Below, piece by piece: positions 10,604 through 22,335 of a DNA stretch of 64,000 bases. The stretch's first letter is position 1; each line of letters begins with the position of its first letter. Source of the stretch: Ascaphus truei (Eukaryota; Chordata; Amphibia; Anura; Ascaphidae); assembly GCA_036426205.1 (NCBI GenBank), contig WSYH01001260.1, forward strand, positions 62,001-126,000, given 5' to 3'. A program made the translations under genes and the position numbers. The notes below the pieces were generated by a model. The model was not told the origin of the DNA. It searched no databases and was given only the letters and a program-made list of their open reading frames with translations.

Positions 10604-11401
10604 TGTAACGGGTGCTCACCACAAACTGGACGGGACCGCAAGGCTGAGGTGGGGATGTTCATATACACTGACCTACAATCACGTAACCGCGTCCGGAATG
10701 CAGAGTGGTAGACGTGCAGCTGGGTCAGGGTAGGAGAGTTCAGATTGGTCGTAATACTCGCCGTGGTCTAGTATAGGAGAAATTGGATAGTCTTTGTGCG
10801 GTGTCGGGGGGAAAGGATTATACAAGATAGAAGTCCAAATGCTAGCATAGTTCAGGGGTCAGAGAAGGCGGAGGTCCAGGTACAAGCTGAAGTCAAACAG
10901 GAGCAAGAGAAGCAAGACAAGGTCAGACAGGTCAGACAAGGCAAGAGCAGGGTGTTTGAGGCAAACACTAGTTACACAAACAGAAGTTTATGCTCAGCCA
11001 GTTTGCAGCAGGGCTGGCTGAGCATCTAAGGAACAGGCAGCCAATGGTAGAATAGCAGACAGCTGCAAGGTAATGAATTAACACAGCCCCTTAGACATAT
11101 TCAGTCCACTGGTAGGCAGGTGCGGGGAGAAGTGCAGGTGAAGAATAATTGTGGATGGAATTATCCCCTCGTGTACCCATGGCAACACGGCAGCTGTGCG
11201 TATCACCTGTGAAGTCACGGGGGCAGAGCCTGAGCATGGTGTGTGCGGTGTCTCCCAGCCTGGTAGTGCGGCGCGGCACCTATCGCGTGATGCGTCGCGG
11301 GGCTTAAGCGTGGTGCATGCGGTGTCCCCCAGCTTCGTAGGGCATCACCCGTCTCATCACGGGTCACGTCACGGAGGCGGGGCTGAAGGTTAATCCTCAC
11401 A
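10604..11401 (+). mobile_element. Solo LTR, family A, copy 1
   Basis: This 798-bp unit starts TGTAACGGGTGCTCAC and ends AATCCTCACA (TG...CA). It is flanked by an exact 5-bp duplication, ATCAG (10599-10603 and 11402-11406). It is homologous along its whole length to 14279-15087. Because each copy has its own target duplication, they are two independent solo LTRs formed by LTR-LTR recombination, not the two ends of one element. A 5-bp duplication suits Ty3/gypsy-type integration. Confidence 0.9.
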
Positions 11402-11406
11402 ATCAG

Positions 11407-11877
11407 CAGTAGTATTATCACATGATACACAGTTGATACGTGTACCATCATAGGTGACACACAATCTTCCTGCAAAACACAGCACATTACAGCATCATAT
11501 GACAATACAGACATATAACACAATAGAATGACATAGGTCCCTCCCAACATGGAGAACCTAATTACTAACTAATAGTAATGCTGTGGGTCTGGCTTACGAA
11601 ACAACACACCAGTACTGTCTGGTACAGTGACTGAGAATACCCTCTTTGGGTGTCGTTCTGAAATGTATTCTACTCTATCCATGTAAATGGATCTGCCTAC
11701 ATTCCACACCCCTACAGGGTATGCTACCCGCTCCTCTAAGTGGTAGGAAGTGCTCTTACTGTGTGCTTTTATGTAGGCCCTATTGACTTCATTCAGTCAT
11801 TATTCCCGGTTTTCTTCCTCCTCCCTCATTATAGGTTCGGGAACGTAGGGATACTCAAACCCATTTGACTGCCTATA
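11407..11877. other. Unassigned flank
   Basis: No gene supported. Short frames only. Confidence 0.35.
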
Positions 11878-12186
11878 TTATTGCACCGAATGTCGCTCGG
11901 CCATACTAATCTTTGTGAGCCTACGGCCTTTGGATTGGACTGACAGTACCCAGAACAAGGGTTCCTGCACTGGTGAATCGCAGTATCTAAAGATCACACC
12001 CTTGGGTTGAACAATCCCTAAGCGTATCTCATGCTCCCTGCGCCTTAATGCATCAGCCGTTTCCTCGGGACAAAATTCTCCCTCAGCCCACCAGTGATCC
12101 ATTATGTCTCCTACCTCTAACAGAAACCTGGTGCAGTGCATGCAGGGGACATATCCCTGGAACCTAGGGTCCCACCATGGTAGCAA
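11878..12186 (-). pseudogene. Unidentified reverse-strand ORF (102 codons)
   Basis: A 102-codon frame with an unusually protein-like composition: aromatic and charged residues are interspersed, as in HWWAEGEFCPEETADALRRR. I do not recognise the family. It runs in the same direction as the broken frame at 12929-14100 and may be a downstream part of the same old element. It lacks catalytic motifs that I can name, and no splice structure is evident. Confidence 0.3.
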
Positions 12187-12280
12187 TTTTACTGGGGCCG
12201 CTTTAGTGGACCACGAGCCTGAAGAACACTAGAGGCAACGTTTATTCTAACATTTGCTGTAAACTAGCCGGGTTACATTC

Positions 12281-12320
12281 TGGGTATGTGCTGGGTATGT
12301 GCTGGGTATGTTCTGGGCTA
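12281..12320. repeat. 13-bp tandem repeat x3
   Basis: Three adjacent copies of CTGGGTATGTG with two linking bases, at the left margin of the foldback repeat described next. Confidence 0.8.
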
Positions 12321-12323
12321 GTT

Positions 12324-12490
12324 TGAGGCACGTTTAAGGCATTTCTGCATTGACTAACGACCCATAGGATTAACACAGCAGGGATCCCTGGCAGTCCAAT
12401 TCAGTTTGAATGGGACTGCCAGGGACCCCCGCTGTTAATCTGATAGGCCATTAATCAATGCAGAAATGCTGGGGCTAGTTTAAGGAAAGT
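12324..12490. repeat. Foldback repeat (MITE-like)
   Basis: The left arm (about 12324-12400) and right arm (about 12411-12490) are reverse complements sharing GGACTGCCAGGGA, ATTTCTGCATTGA and the CTAGTTT motif. The loop is about 12 bases. The repeat interrupts the reverse-strand coding remnant. Confidence 0.75.
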
Positions 12491-12928
12491 TTAAGGCATG
12501 TATTCAGAATGTACCTGGGTGTACCTGGGTCTTTTGGGGAATTGCCACTGGTTTTTGTTAGAATAATCGCTGCCTCTACTGTAGTTTTCGATGAAAACCC
12601 TGAAGTGTCCGACCTAACTGACATCACATATTTACTGCCCCCCAGAATATACACTGTCCACAAAAGCTTAATCATCAGACCCATCCTCAAAGTCCCAATC
12701 CCACCAGTCCTGTGAAGGAACAGCTGGTTTCAGAAGGCTTCAGCCCGCCTTTTAGCATTCTTGGAAAAGGAGGGACTCACAAGTACAGGAGGGGTAGTAC
12801 CAGTAGGGTCATGGGCTATAGAGTCCTTCAAGTCTCGGTCAGAGTCCTTGGTCTCAGTCCCACCCTGACTGGATACTAGAGATATGCTCACGATGTGAGG
12901 TTCGTAACTGGCTGGGGTTTCCAGCCCA

Positions 12929-14100
12929 TTACATGCTCCTGGTATTTGGCCATTTGATAAATGTGGCTGTACTCACCAGAGTCACAGATTTTCTGCGTTC
13001 CAGGTGTGCCTGTACATGGTCCATTAAGTGAGCTACACCAGTGCTAGTTGAAGCGGTATTCACTGGAGCGGGAATCGTCCGTTCCTCGTCCAACATCGGA
13101 TTCCAGTCACGCGGGATCCTGATAGATGTTGATGTCCGGCACCGGAAGTATGTCGACATCCGGTCTTTGCTTGAGTGCGTCGTCGATCTCCGCGTAGGGG
13201 TCAATGTCTCCCAGTACCTTCTCATCGGAAGTCTCTATCGGTTCCTGCAGGGAGTAAGGAGATGTGCTCTCACCACTCCGCTGACTCTCTGGAACCCTGG
13301 GACTCGCCGATTGGGATGCTGGTTCGCCGACCAGGCCGCTAGGAACCGCCACCCATGGGATGCTCCTCCGCCACTCAGGTTGCACCATTTCTGTAATCGG
13401 GACCGGACTCCGTCGTCGTTCAATGTCACAGGTAATGTTGTCATCTTTGGCAGAATCTGTAGGGGTACACGCCAGCTGGTGAAGCACCACAGACACCCGA
13501 CCACTGCTCTGGCTTGATGAGGGTAGGGACACCTCCGTGGAGGATAGGCACCGGAGCATTACACCGTTGTCTATGGCAATCAGCAGGCAGCGTTCCAGCT
13601 CCTCTGCCACGACTGACTGTTGCTCCTCCTCACCCCAGGCAGTCAGCTTACCGGGTTGCTCGTCTGACTCATGGACTGTCTCTGGCACAATCTCTGGGAC
13701 CGGGTCTGGAACCATCTCGGGTATCGTTTGTATCATCAGGGTACATGGACCCCCTGGAGCATCTGCTGGGGCGCACAGGCCCTTGGAATCCTCCATTGCT
13801 GAGGTAGTTGTTGTATCATCGTTGACCGCACAGGTATTTGGGTCAGCCGCATCTTTCATAGAAGAGGTTGTAGGCGCCAGCAGCGTCGGTTTTAGATAGC
13901 AGGCCCCGCATCGTGGAAACTTGGCATCCCAGACAAGATCTCCGCTAGGAAAGTCCCACTTAGGGCATAGGCACTTGAGGAATCAGTTCTCTTTCACCTT
14001 CACTACAAGGAGGCCTCCTGGTAGATGGTAGTGTTGGAACTCACAAGAACTGGCCATGATCAGAACTTGTTTGAAGCACGAAAGGAGGAGTACTGAGTAA
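12929..14100 (-). pseudogene. Unidentified element-like coding region, broken
   Basis: The main frame (13107-13859, 250 codons) extends upstream in the same frame through one TGA near 13980. Beyond that stop it begins at a methionine near 14055, with MASSCEFQHYHLPGGLLVVK. After the stop come two cysteine pairs (CLCP and CGAC), which could form a zinc ribbon. The middle is acidic and Pro/Ser/Thr-rich (PVPEIVPETVHESDEQ), as in disordered regions. A frameshift near 13107 leads to a 98-codon frame ending near 12929. I do not recognise the family; Gag-like or DNA-transposon accessory origins are both possible. It lies between two solo LTRs but on the opposite strand. Confidence 0.4.
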
Positions 14101-14278
14101 GCAGCTCCTCTCTTCTTACAGGCTCCGAAGAACTGAGGTTGCGGTCGGCAACATCCGGCTCCTCCCTTAATTGAGACAATCATTCGGCATTGGCTGGCAC
14201 AGTGCACCTTCCCTTTGGTGGAGATTAGAGTAGGAGAACACTGAGACTGGGCGTGACTCTGGTTCCTCTATGAGCCAG

Positions 14279-15087
14279 TGTAACGGGTGCTCACTACAAA
14301 CAGGACGGGACCGCGAGGCTGAGGTGGGGTTGTTAAAATACACCAACCTACAACTGCGAAAACGCGTCCGGAGTGCAGTCGTAGTCGTGTCAGGGTAGGA
14401 GAGGTTAGAATGGCCGTGATAGTCGCCGTGGTCTTGGAGAAGCTGGATGGTCGTGGAACTCACTGTGGTCTGAGGTTGGAGAAGTCGGATGGTCATTGTG
14501 CGTAGCCGGGGTCCAGGAGTATAGAAGGTGGGAGTCCAAATACAAGCTGAGGTCAAGGTTCAGAGAAGGCAGAGGTCCAGGTACAAGCAGAGGTCAGGTT
14601 CAACGAGAAGATCACAGACAGAATGTGAAAGGCAAGGTAAGCAGCAGGAAGCTTGAGGCAAGCACTTCGTCACAAAGCTATGCTTATGCTCAGCCAACTT
14701 GGAACAGGAATGGCTGAGCATATAAGGGAGTGACAGCCAATGGCAGAGCTACATCAGACTGTGAGTTATGAGTAATCAAACCCATGTGCATTGGTAGGCA
14801 GAGGCGAAGTGTACCACATGTGTGGGGTAATAATTGATGGAGTTAACCCCATGCGTGTCCCTGGTAATTACTAAGCCCTATCCAGGTAGAGGTAGCTCGG
14901 CACTTGCGCGTTGTTTGCATGTGAGATGCGTCACCCGAGATGTCACGGGCCGTGTCACGAGGGCGGAGCCTAAGCCTGATCCGTGCGGTGTCTTAACGCC
15001 TGTGCACAACCTCAGTGCGAGGCGCATCACCCGTCTCGTCATGGGACGCATCACGGGGCGGGGCGGGGCTGAAGCCCAATCCTTACA
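14279..15087 (+). mobile_element. Solo LTR, family A, copy 2
   Basis: This 809-bp unit starts TGTAACGGGTGCTCAC and ends AATCCTTACA. It is flanked by an exact 5-bp duplication, GCCAG (14274-14278 and 15088-15092). It aligns along its length with copy 1 at 10604 in the same orientation, including a GC-rich 3' part with a GGGGCTGAAG motif. Confidence 0.9.
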
Positions 15088-15092
15088 GCCAG

Positions 15093-15885
15093 TCACATTA
15101 CTTGGGCGCTGCTCTGGCTTTTGCGCCAAACCCTTGCAGAACCTTGCAACAATTGAGCATGCAACTTTTCAGCATGCTGCACACGCGGTCTCCAGGTTTG
15201 GTGAGAGATGCCATCTTGCGCAGCGAATTTCACGCAGTGCGTTCTCGGGCAGGAGAACCACAATTTCAAGTGCACTAACATACAGCACCATGTTCCCTAC
15301 ACGATTCTGGTTAGAATCCGTTCTCTGTAGGCCTTTACAGCACATGGTCTTACTGTCTACCAAGCGTAGGTATAGCCCGGGCTAGCAAAGCTCCTTCTGA
15401 TATGCTGCACTCGGTCACAGTCCATTATGAGCACTCTGTGGTTTACTGTGTGTCGACGGCTAGTTATACTGTTGTGGTTCTTCAAGCAGAGAAGTATAGG
15501 CACCTGAGAAGCAGACACTCCCCCTAAGACACCACCCCTTCAGTACCTTACGTCACCCCGTCTAATCCTGACACCATAGTCTCCTTCAGGTGATCCTGGC
15601 CCTCGGCAATGGGCCCCCCTCTTCAGACACCCTATGTGTCAAACCGCAGGGTGACTCTAAACAGTAATAGCCTCTATTTCTCAGCACAGCTTGCCCTGTA
15701 GGTCAGCCCAGGCTCCAGTTCTATGGCGGGGAAGGTGGGCCCCGGTTATGGTATGCCGGAGTCCCCTGGACAATACACCTAGCCTCCCTCTCTCTCCAGC
15801 GCTCACTCTGGAAGTTTACCTGATTACTTCCAGCCTTGCATCGCTGAAAGCCTGTCCTGTTGCTGATCTCAGCAGTGCCTCTAAA
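15093..15885. other. No gene recognised
   Basis: Short frames only. It contains GC-rich stretches but no recognisable domain or paired terminus. Confidence 0.35.
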
Positions 15886-16248
15886 TGTAAAGGTGTTTCC
15901 CTCACCGTCTGGGAGATACCCTTGTTACCTGGTGTATGGTCCATGCTACCTGTTGGTTCACAAGAGGCCGAGTTGTCCACCGATGGTTGTGGCGATTGCA
16001 GGACGGGCTTCTGGGGTATATACCCAACATTTACTCCATGGTACAAAGGGCCTCCATACATCTGGAGCTTATGGCAGATGGAGGCACTGTGTACCATGGA
16101 GTAAATATCGGGTATATACCCCAGAGCCTGTCCTGCAGTCCCCACAACCATCGGCGCACAACTCAGCCTCTTGTAAATCAACAGGTAGCATGCACCATAC
16201 ACCTGTTAACAGGGGGATCACCCAGAGGGTGGGGGAAACACTGTTACA
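15886..16248. repeat. Foldback made of LTR-like family B heads
   Basis: The left arm (15886-16065) reproduces the first ~180 bp of family B (compare 9738). The right arm (16070-16248) is the same sequence reversed, ending GGGGGAAACACTGTTAC. The centre is formed by CCTCCATACATCTGG facing CAGATGGAGG. It is a head-to-head partial duplication, either a separate foldback family or a rearranged LTR. Confidence 0.75.
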
Positions 16249-17099
16249 ACTACTAATGAACTAGCATAAACATTTGTTATACTGTAGAGAGCTTTCAAAA
16301 CCTCACAGATCACTTTGATGGAGCCCTGCAGTAAAAGTCATAACCAGCTATATTGGTGCAGGGAAATCTTATCTGAAATTGCGTTTGTGTGCACCTATGT
16401 ACTAGGAATTTCTTCATCTTCGCCAGCAGCATCAAAAGTACTGATGTTTTTGGGGGAGTCCACAGAAATGGACTGCGCATGGTGTACAGATGGTTAATGG
16501 TATGTATGAAACAAGAATGATTCAGTGTGCTAAAAGAACAGAAAGACTGTGAAAATCGTCCGTCAAGTTGTGTAAACCAAAAGGGTCTTTTTCTATATCT
16601 GCTGAATCAAGAGCGAATTTTGTCTGAAAACAGCTTGATCGGCTGCTTCAGTGGATATAGAATAAGCCCCAGATCCACCGAGATCCATTTTTTACTTAAG
16701 TGTTATGTGCTAACATGCTAAAAAGCTCAATGACACAAGGTTACATGCAGAAAGGGAATTGCACTAGTTTAACGGCACTTAGTGCTAATGATATGCAACC
16801 AGTAGAAGATTTAACATTTTGCCGCCCATAGGCACTTACCCCGGGCCACAATGTCATGTGACGACGTATTTCTATGACAACGCATCGCCATGTGAGGTCA
16901 CAGTGTCATTTGACGCCACAATGCTGCAGAAGGAGGGGAGCGGCACGAAGGAGAAGGTAAGAAACCATTACAGAGGCCCCACGCTCTCCCCCGGCAATCA
17001 GTGGGGAAGAGAGCACGGCCTCTGTATATGGGGGGAAAAAAGAGAAAAAAAATACAAATTTGCCACACGGGCCAATCAAGCCTAATGGGAAATCTATGT
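16249..17099. other. No gene recognised
   Basis: Only short frames. The segment 16850-16925 resembles the interior of the hAT MITE at 7900-8000 (CATGTGA and GTCATTTGA words), so it may be a decayed relative. Confidence 0.35.
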
Positions 17100-18330
17100 G
17101 TCGGAAAAGATTCGGACGGCGCTCCCACACTGTTATAAATGTGAAGAAAAGTGTAATAGTACAGTAGTGAATAAATATTAAATATACAATATATACTCGG
17201 CAGAAGATTGCTCAAAACCTCTGGTGAGGACTTGTTTCCAACAGTCTTCTATATAAACACTTCTCCTCCACAATCCAGAGGGAGCAGGATCAACCCAGAA
17301 AAAAAAACAGAATAATAGTGTACACTGTATACTGAAATGTGGAACTTGTTGATTGTGGCTTGGATCTTATGTATGAACACTTACAAGAGATAAGTAATAA
17401 TCAAGCAGTTACAACTTACAGGCTGTTGTGTGCCTCTTTACTCCCAGTCTTGGCTCCCAGGTCCCAAGGGTGTGCTGATAGTAGAGAGGTATATCCCAGA
17501 TGTATGCAGGTGGATGTCCCTCAAAATGAAGACACAGACAATAGTGCAGATCAATTATGAACAAGTGTTTAGTGTTCACACAAACACATACTCATACTTT
17601 GTTAAAATATCAAAGGCAATAACAAGTTGAGGTCTCTGCTGCTGGGCAAATGATGATCCTAGTCGTGTGTCCTGCAAACAGCTCTCCTGTGGTGCTGCAG
17701 TGCTGCGGTGCTGCGGTGTTCTGACACAGACTCCCTGCTGCCGCATGCTCTGGCGTGTGATGTCACTGTATATGTGAAGGGGGAGGTATACCAAGTGTGG
17801 CGCTCATATATATAGTGTTACTTAAAGCAGACCTGTGAAACACATAATATAATAAATAAATAGTGATACTTATACAAACGGCGGATGCAGCTGTAACCCG
17901 GTGTAGGATTGCTTTCTCAATCCTTGTGGCAAGTGAAGAAGGGGGTCATCGGGAAGCGCATACCATGTTAAAACAAAAGACAAATGCTTATAGTGCAATA
18001 ATGTAAAGTCAATGCTGTGATATTAAACTGCTAGCTTGAATGAATGTACAGAATACTCACAAACGTGAGATAGATACTGGCACATAAAGGTATCTTTAAG
18101 GGGTGGCTGTAATCCGTGATGTCACTAGCAGGGACTCGCCTCTCTCACTCTCAGCTGTTCACCCTCTCACTTACAGACTACATGGCTCTCAATATTCACT
18201 GCTCACAGCTTCAGATCCTCTAACCCCACTCTCTACGCGTTTCACGGCTCTCTGCCGCTTCGTCAGAGATAAGCCCCTCCTCACACCCTTACTCTATTTA
18301 TACAATCATAATTAACCAGGTGCTCAAATG
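17100..18330 (-). mobile_element. PLE terminal region (pseudo-LTR), non-coding remnant
   Basis: No coding domain remains. The reverse strand carries a hammerhead-like core at 18231-18270 in the context expected of a Penelope-like pseudo-LTR. The limits are approximate and the assignment rests mainly on the ribozyme core. Confidence 0.45.
18231..18270 (-). ncRNA. Degenerate hammerhead ribozyme
   Basis: The minus strand reads CTGACGA, a 5-bp stem II closed by a short loop (GCGGC with GCCGT, one G-U), then GAAACGCGTA. All conserved core residues are present (CUGANGA, GAAA, UH). Helix III would be only 2 bp. Helix I has just one or two weak pairs, so this copy is probably inactive as a monomer. 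Confidence 0.55.
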
Positions 18331-18806
18331 GGGCTGGGCTACTAGTTTGCTTTAAAGTGCAAGACTAAATAACACACAATTTTATTAACATTAATCGTTA
18401 TACAATATTTAAAAACACATAAAGCTCACTAAAAATACCTATATGATATACAGACATAGAATGTAAAAATCCCTAATTCTAGACAAGAGATGAGACTGGC
18501 TACCCACATCCTTAGAAACTCAGAAATGGGCAAAATGGGGTATAGATACAGGACAAACAGGGGAAAAACGAGGGGAGAAACAGTGTGTTAAACATACAAC
18601 TGTTACACAATAAAAACCATAAAAAAGAGAAAGGAAACTAATGGGATAAATTGGTGCCCACTACCAGAGGAGAAGTATACAGTATGGGATTCCAAATACC
18701 TTATAATATAAACTATAAAAATATAGCTATATAATTAACACTATAAAAAACGTATGATTTAAAAATCGGCATTTAAGCCCAAGGGTGCAAGTGTTTTCAG
18801 TTTATG
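18331..18806. other. AT-rich unassigned stretch
   Basis: No gene supported. Probably interior of a repeat. Confidence 0.35.
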
Positions 18807-19126
18807 GGGACTATGCACTAAGCTGTGATAAGTCGTTTTAAGAACTTAGATCTTAGAATGTGATGTTCCGCTGAGCGCGATTCACAGAGCAGTGTTAACA
18901 GGCACTTTGCGCTCTAACACTGACTTTTTTCAAGACATTTCTCCAACTTTGCTCGTACGATCAGCTGTTTGCGCTGATTTCTGCCCTTCTACGCGATTCT
19001 CTAAGCTCCGCTAATTTATCGTACGTGAAAGTTGCGCTGAAACAAGGTCACCAGCTAAAGGCAGGTGATAGAAAAGCAGAACTTAGAAAAATTTCTTTGT
19101 TTACATTTTTGCAACACCCATACAAC

Positions 19127-19253
19127 AGGCCGGCGGGTGTCCCCGGCTGACCCCGCGGGGTCCCCGTGGGTTCCCCGCGGGGGTCCGATGGGTGTCCCCG
19201 CGGGGTCCCCGCGGGGGTCCCATGGGTGTCCCCGGCTGACCAAGCAGGAGTCC
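19127..19253. repeat. GC-rich minisatellite in Harbinger-like element
   Basis: Tandem variants of GGTGTCCCCGCGGGGTCCC and GGGGTCCCATGGGTGTCCCC. The position inside the element parallels the minisatellite at 5165. Confidence 0.8.
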
Positions 19254-19742
19254 CCGAGGATTTTAAATTAATATCAATTGAATAACATGTATCTTCCTAA
19301 CTTTATAGTATACCAGCAAACGTTAGCAGGGGTTTAATTTAAAGGGCAATACTCCCGTGATCAGAAAACAACCATCCTGACAATAATCCAACCTTCTGAA
19401 ACACCTTTATAGAAACAAATGAGTACTTCTTGTGATGTAACACCTTCATGACTCAACATATTACATACAAATGTCATGATTGAGTCATCATTTTCTAGCA
19501 ATTACTCATATTGGTTCGATGCATCGCTTTCACTGTGTATTCAGGATTGGTGTATATTTGATGATTACATCACATGTAATAATGTGTGTAACACATCTGA
19601 ATTAAAATATAATGAATTTTTGATTTACTACAATTCATATGTTCACAATATTATACAACACACGTGTCATAAATTACAATCATGTGACTTATTAGTCTGC
19701 CTATTTAAACGATATAAGGAGCCACTTACCTTACAGGGTGAA

Positions 19743-19961
19743 ATGGATGTGGCACAAGATTACACTTTTGTGTTGCTTTTTGCGAGGAGGATGAGGGACA
19801 TTATTTGCAGAGTAGAGAGAGGAGTAGAGAGGAGAGAGAGGAGAGAGAGAGAGAGAGAAGGTGAGAGGAGAGAGAGAGAGGAGAAGAGAGTAGAGAAGAG
19901 TAAGAGAGGAGAGAGAGAGGGAGATCCGTGTTGTGAGACACATAGCCCCCCGCAATTTTAG
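19743..19961 (+). pseudogene. Possible Harbinger transposase N-terminus
   Basis: From the methionine at 19743 the frame reads MDVAQDYTFVLLFARRMRDI and then becomes a low-complexity Arg/Glu run encoded by a GA-rich repeat. The hydrophobic-then-basic start resembles HARBI1-like transposase beginnings, but no catalytic DDE region follows. The larger frame that reaches back to 19476 shows no domain. The assignment is an inference from context. Confidence 0.3.
19805..19925. repeat. GA-rich microsatellite
   Basis: A purine run of GAGAGAGG-type units. Confidence 0.9.
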
Positions 19962-20029
19962 GCAACGAAGCTCCCTAGAGGGCTTGAGTGAGGCAGAGAT
20001 TAGGATCCGCTATCAATTGAGCTCAGCGG

Positions 20030-20340
20030 CTATCTTGGAACTGTATGAAGTGCAAACTAATTTTGACAGATTTAATATAAATCATTCTTCCTGGTAATGT
20101 ACAAGTTATTAATAATTTATATTAGTGTTAGGACCCTTGAGACATGGTCTGCCATGGAGGAGCTCAAGGGCTTACAACAGTTTGGTCAAAGAGTTAAACT
20201 AAAAGACCATTTTATTCAAAAGGTGGCACTGAGTGCTCATTTGCATGTCATTTCCCAGAATCCTTTGCTGCAGTGGAAGCGCTGTATGCTGGGTGACAAT
20301 GGGGAAAGACGGGTTGCAGACCTGTCTAAACATGCATGAA
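20030..20340 (+). repeat. Dispersed repeat family C, copy 1
   Basis: This segment shares long similarity with 52910-53170 (ATAAATCATTCTTCCTGGTA, TTAAACTAAAAGACCATTTT). Its last part (CAAATGAGCACTC reversed, ATTCTGGGTAATGACATGCA-like) resembles 61690-61740. The family type is unknown to me. No TIR or TSD was seen. Confidence 0.55.
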
Positions 20341-20953
20341 CGACAGTAACTATTTACAGTGTGCTATAAATATGTATAATATATAAAAAAAAATAGACTG
20401 CGCCTTAAATGTGAACCGATCCCCAGCTAAAAGTGTATAACAATATGATGATTATATAAACCATTAGTGATGGATGTAATAGTATATCAAACAGATGATA
20501 TACCAAACAAGATCAAATATATAAAAAAATAATTGCATAAAAAATATAAAAATAAATAAATAAAATAAATGTATTCTAAATGTTGCTGGTCTATATAAAA
20601 CTAAATAGAATAGCATATAACACCAATGGTATAGGAAAAGGGATAATATTACAGAACAAATACAAACAATAAATTATGGATACGATTGCATGACTGATGA
20701 AATAAGTCCAATTTTATTGGATCAGTAGTGAGATCTTGCTGCAAACAGAACATGCTGCCTTCCGCGGGAACCAACGAATTCCAAACCAACATCTGTACAC
20801 AAACACAAAAGAAAACGCCCGATCCTAGTGCAATATGTCCAAAAAAGTATCCATTTATTTCCCTAAAAAATCCACAAAACTGTAACTCACAACAACAAAG
20901 ATTAAAAAAAGCGTTTTATTTATGAGATATTCTCATGCACCGCGAACGAGATT

Positions 20954-22173
20954 TAGCTACTCAGCTCACTCGTGCTTTCACCGCATGGATCTGCAGTGCT
21001 CCACGGGGTCTCCTCAGCAGGAACTCAGGAAGCGCAACTGTAGTTCAGAATGTCCTCCGGAACAAGCCTGTGTGTAACAAGTTCCGGGCACAATTTGTAC
21101 CGTGTCTGAGCTGGAAATAGTTGCCTCTCTCGTTTGTAAGTCCAAGATGCAAAAGGTAAGTACCCACATCAGCAATGTCAACATACACCCTTCTTCACAT
21201 TACTGTGATTTCATCAGGGGATGAATCTAAGAGTAGCATCATTATTATATATAGATAAATAATCCAATCAGAAAAAATCTAGCTATTGGTTTGATTAGTA
21301 TCAGTTGAGAAGTCTTATTTACATAACCCTTGTATACCATACATAACTAATCCTAGTAGGTTCACAGCAATATTATTGATAAAAACAAATGAATCAATAA
21401 AAAAACCTATCATTATGTAACCATTCAAAAAATAATGATAAAGCAAAAATATATATATAATAAATGAGAGATATGTAGAATATATAACTAAACTACCAGA
21501 GTATTTATTACAATATCTCTCCTCCTCTCTGTACGTTTTGAGTGTAATTAAGCACTATCATTGGATACTATTAAAATACATTACTGTTAAGCACAAAGTT
21601 GATAAATATGCAGTATAGAAAAATACTCTTGTATGGTTGAAATTTAGAACATATAAATAGCAATGAGCAACCACACCCATTGCAAGACTGCTGGTATAAG
21701 CAGTAACATGCAGAGAGAGAGAGAGGCGATAGAGAAGAGAGATATATAGCTAGAGAATAGAGGAGAAGAGAGCATAGATAGATACGCGAGCGCGTGAGCT
21801 ATATATAACGAGGATCTAGAGATAGAGATAGCGCGAGCGAGATATCGAGAGAGAGAAAAGGAAGAAACTAGAATGAAATACAAACATAAATATAAACACA
21901 AAAATTATATAATAAATATATATATATATATATAATACAGATAAAAGAATATTGTATATAACAAACATTTGTATTACATAATAAATAGTAAATTTCAAAT
22001 AAATTATCCAATTTGGTCAACTCAAATATTTGTAAAAAATATCTTAATAACAGTCAATGATGACTCATTTGAGGGGGCTTGTATCAGAGAACCAAATTGA
22101 AACAACCATCCAATATATGAATACAGATGGTTCACATGTATCTGTCAGACTTTAGTAAGACTACTATTGCAAA
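20954..22173 (-). mobile_element. PLE pseudo-LTR, left inverted arm
   Basis: About 1.2 kb that is the reverse complement of 25654-26777. Landmarks shared in reverse include the TAGCTACTCAGCTCAC end, the CATGGATCTGCAGTGCTCCA segment, the AATGAGCAACCACACCC segment, and the GACTACTATTGC end. The two arms enclose Penelope-like coding fragments. Indels and substitutions between the arms show that they are not freshly duplicated. Confidence 0.85.
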
Positions 22174-22175
22174 AA

Positions 22176-22335
22176 AAGACTATGGGGCCTATGCAGAGAG
22201 CAGCGCTATTTCAAAACTCGCCATTTTTTGGAGAAAATCGCGCAGAAAACAGCAGAAAATGGCGAGTTACGAAAAACGCGCCAATTTTTTTTTTCTATTT
22301 ATAAAACTCGCCTCGCGGCTGGCGAGAACCTGGCT
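22176..22335. mobile_element. Harbinger-like MITE fragment
   Basis: It begins ATGGGGCCTATGCAGAGAGC and continues with repeated 'aaactcgcc' and 'gcgagtt' words, typical of amphibian Harbinger MITE ends. It sits exactly between the left pseudo-LTR arm and the RT fragment and looks truncated at its right side. Confidence 0.5.

Larger units (their letters stand above)
18807..19961 (+). mobile_element. PIF/Harbinger-like element remnant
   Basis: It begins ATGGGGACTATGCACTAAGC and continues with 'gattcacagagcag' repeats, the same style of terminus as the element at 4838. A GC-rich minisatellite sits about 320 bp in, and a coding remnant begins near 19743. The far terminus was not found. Confidence 0.45.

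Noticed and set aside
19476..19742. Upstream part of the 161-codon frame
   Set aside because: AT-rich sequence with no domain. Only the part from the methionine at 19743 has a weak Harbinger-like look.
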